Source: Rhodobacterales bacterium 34-62-10 (GTDB lineage: Bacteria > Pseudomonadota > Alphaproteobacteria > Rhodobacterales > Rhodobacteraceae). From it: a stretch of 7,229 bases of DNA. Made by a program: the position numbers and the translations under genes. Position 1 is the stretch's first letter. Each line of letters starts with the position of its first letter. A model generated the notes under the pieces. The model had not been told where the DNA came from, searched no databases, and was given only the letters and a program-made list of their open reading frames with translations. The stretch is from NCBI GenBank assembly GCA_002282555.1, contig NCJR01000095.1, positions 1 to 7,229 on the forward strand, read 5' to 3'. Positions 5,690 to 7,229 of this stretch are shown piece after piece.

Positions 5690-6790
5690 TTAGAGACCCG
5701 CCTCCTTGGTCAGATTCACCCGGAAACGATCGTGGCGACGTTGGTAGCGGCGGGTCATCTCGGCCGAGGCGTGTCCGAGCTGTTTCTGGACGTAGCGTTC
5801 GTCGACTTCGGCCGAACTGGCGAGGCCTGCGCGTAGGGAGTGACCAGAGAACAATGCCAGCCGGTCCCTTTCAGGCAGCTCTGATCGAATGCCTGCGTCG
5901 AGAACGGTACGCTTGATGAGGCGAGCGACATGTTTGTCGCTCAGGCGCGTCTCCAGCGTGCGTTTGCCATCGCGCGAGGTCCCGACAAAGACAGGGCCGA
6001 AGTCGATGCGTCCGAAACGCAGCCACTGCTCCACCGCGTGCACCGGGCAGGACTGATCCTTGGAGCCGCGCCCAATCTCAACTTCGCGCCAGCCGGTCTT
6101 TGCATTCAGCGTCAGCAGCGCCCCTTGCTCCGAGATGTCGATCCAGCCGCGGCTGTCTGGCGTATCATCCTTGTGCACGTCGATACTGACGATCTCCGAG
6201 CGGCGTAGACCCCCGGCATAGCCCAAGAGCAGGATCGCCCGATCTCGCAGCCCGCGCAGATCGTAGGGCAGGGTGGCGACCATGGCCAGAATGTCTTCGG
6301 CCAGGATGGCCTCTTTCTGCACGGGTGGGCGCGCATGCCGCCGCTTGATCCCTGCCAGCACGGTGGCAATGTGACGGTTCTTGCGATCCAGGGTGAAGCC
6401 ACGCTGCGCGTAGGTCCAGCCAAGGCCGGACAGCCGGCGCTCAATCGTGCTGACCGATAGGGCAGGGGAAGAGTGTGAGCCGGCGGCCAGATCCGCCAGG
6501 TAAAGGCCAATCATCTCGGGCGAGGGGGGCAGGGGCTCAGTCCCTTTTTTTCGGCACCAGCGGGCAAAATGGGCCCAGTCCTTCGCATAGGCCTTCAGCG
6601 TGTTGTCGGAGGCCGCGGCGCGGGCATAGTCGCGGGCGGTGCCGACCAGTCGGTCGAGGGTGCCGGAGCTAACCACAAGGGAGGGAAGTGTCAGCGCCTC
6701 GTTGTGCGATGCGTTCTTCTCGCTGTCCTCGTTGAGCGAAGACTCGTTTGCCACCTCTGAGTGCGATTTTGTCGGAATGCTGGAATTCAT
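5690..6790 (-). CDS. Tyrosine recombinase (phage integrase/Xer-like family)
   Basis: This 366-residue site-specific recombinase cuts one strand at a time through a tyrosine-phosphate link. The first 40 residues are polar and low in complexity. A SAM-like core-binding domain lies at about 45-150 (SDNTLKAYAKDWAHFARWCR) and the catalytic domain at about 160-360. All six catalytic residues are visible: Arg196 in GGLRRSE, Lys231 in LNAKTGW, His317 and Arg320 in GHSLRAG, His340 in QLGH and Tyr349 in TRRYQRR. The length and lack of an N-terminal arm-binding domain point to the Xer/TnpI-like plasmid and transposon recombinases rather than lambda-type integrases. The start ATG at 6790 follows AAAGGAG (6801-6807) at 10 bases. 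The start codon lies inside a 15-base repeat that recurs across the upstream region. Likely role: resolution of multimers or cointegrates, or integration. Confidence 0.92.
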   Translation of the reverse strand: MNSSIPTKSHSEVANESSLNEDSEKNASHNEALTLPSLVVSSGTLDRLVGTARDYARAAASDNTLKAYAKDWAHFARWCRKKGTEPLPPSPEMIGLYLADLAAGSHSSPALSVSTIERRLSGLGWTYAQRGFTLDRKNRHIATVLAGIKRRHARPPVQKEAILAEDILAMVATLPYDLRGLRDRAILLLGYAGGLRRSEIVSIDVHKDDTPDSRGWIDISEQGALLTLNAKTGWREVEIGRGSKDQSCPVHAVEQWLRFGRIDFGPVFVGTSRDGKRTLETRLSDKHVARLIKRTVLDAGIRSELPERDRLALFSGHSLRAGLASSAEVDERYVQKQLGHASAEMTRRYQRRHDRFRVNLTKEAGL

Positions 6791-7097
6791 GAGACTGCAG
6801 CTCCTTTAATTTCGATGTCCTAGCCGAAGCGCGCCTGTTCATTCGAGTCAGTGATTGTGAGACTGGTGACAAAACATGCCGAGGTTCATGAGACCAGATC
6901 GCATCCGCACGGATGTCTATTTTTCGCGGGTTTTGGTGCCATCGGTGGCAGTCTGGTCGTAGGAAACCTCTTGTTCTGTAGGGCGTGGCAGCATCCAGTC
7001 TCACGAATTTCGACTCGTCCAGTCTCATCAATACCGTTACAGAATCTTATGAACCCCGGTTCGTTTTTCGGGGAAGTGCTTGAATCTCATGAATTCC
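6782..7097. repeat. Array of about seven 15-base repeats in two orientations
   Basis: The repeat is close to AGTCTCATGAATTCC. Plus-strand copies: 6997-7011 (13/15), 7021-7035 (13/15), 7043-7057 (11/15) and 7083-7097 (14/15), with starts 24, 22 and 40 bases apart. Minus-strand copies: 6782-6796 (the reference, containing the recombinase ATG), 6881-6895 (11/15) and 6850-6864 (weaker, conserved AGTCTCA). All minus-oriented copies lie left and all plus-oriented copies right of a centre that carries inverted repeats: GACCAGA at 6892-6898 with TCTGGTC at 6952-6958, and CATCC-gcac-GGATG at 6902-6915. Likely meanings are binding sites for the neighbouring tyrosine recombinase, its repressor's operators, or iterons of a second replicon. 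Confidence 0.6.
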
Positions 7098-7134
7098 GAT
7101 CATCCGACAGATTTCTCGTGGTTTTCTGACTGTC

Positions 7135-7228
7135 GTTCTTGTTCCATTGGTGGACACTAACGTATTGATATCATTGTGTTCATGTTCTTGTTTCATTCCC
7201 GGATTATAGTTTCATTATCGGACATAAG
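7135..7228. repeat. Second repeat family in AT-rich tail, resolvase-like half-site at edge
   Basis: GTTCTTGTTCCATT (7135-7148) and GTTCTTGTTTCATT (7184-7197) differ by one base and start 49 bases apart. A related 20-base unit occurs at 7141-7160, 7190-7209 and 7209-7228 (GTTTCATT..CGGA..ATA type); the last two are in tandem with a 19-base period. At 7214-7224 the sequence ATTATCGGACA is the reverse complement of TGTCCGATAAT, one base from the Tn3/gamma-delta resolvase half-site TGTCTGATAAT. The DNA is clearly AT-richer than the recombinase gene. No gene is seen from 6791 to 7229; the region may control a gene beyond the window. Confidence 0.4.
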
Positions 7229-7229
7229 A

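Noticed and set aside
6902..6925. Hairpin CATCC-gcac-GGATG followed by tctattttt, like a terminator
   Set aside because: The stem is only five pairs and no plus-strand gene precedes it, so it is kept only as part of the repeat region.
6782..7097. CRISPR array
   Set aside because: The repeats are short, divergent, in both orientations and irregularly spaced, and no cas genes are present.
6851..7129. 92-codon plus-strand frame in the right intergenic region
   Set aside because: It overlaps the repeat array, has no ribosome site and gives a composition without recognisable motifs.
1..7229. Possibility that the window is a complete small circular plasmid
   Set aside because: repABC plasmids are normally large, and both ends seem to run into unfinished features; joining the ends did not create an obvious gene or repeat.

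Overview
The window looks like part of an alphaproteobacterial plasmid, most likely from the Rhodobacterales (Roseobacter/Paracoccus-type bacteria). The main reason is a complete, co-directional repABC replication and partition module, a plasmid system essentially confined to Alphaproteobacteria. The fairly GC-rich flanks carrying phage/plasmid-type recombinases agree with this. The host order is inferred from gene style and was not established by a search.

Layout, left to right. 1-630: a minus-strand ParD-type antitoxin gene with no recognisable ParE toxin after it. It is divergent from the next gene across a 120-base region that holds two good palindromes. 631-1512: a serine recombinase of the resolvase/invertase class with a long, non-standard C-terminal region. 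1513-1794: the non-coding leader of repA. 1795-5257: repA, repB and repC. repA and repB overlap at TAATG. A 155-base repB-repC leader holds a strong minus-strand promoter and terminator for the short antisense RNA (ctRNA/incA type), and then a stem-loop plus T-run that fits the S-element controlling repC. 5258-5689: mostly decayed DNA with a probable frameshifted remnant of a ParB-like gene. 5690-6790 (minus): an intact tyrosine recombinase with all catalytic residues. 6791-7229: non-coding DNA with a family of about seven 15-base repeats facing in two directions, followed by AT-richer DNA with a second repeat family that runs to the window edge.

How the parts work together. RepA (ParA-like ATPase) and RepB (ParB-like binder) should segregate the plasmid and RepA should repress the operon. 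RepC should start replication from an origin inside its own gene. The antisense RNA should hold RepC levels down. Three near-identical 16-base palindromes, GTTTCCGGCCGGAAAC, lie inside repA, repB and repC, one in each gene. They match the general repABC parS pattern and are very probably the centromere sites. The two recombinases flanking the module could resolve plasmid multimers or mark past transposon or integration events.

The most unusual parts are the parS sites embedded in all three coding regions, the two-directional repeat array beside the tyrosine recombinase (one copy includes its start codon), and the repeated AT-rich tail, which contains a resolvase-like half-site.
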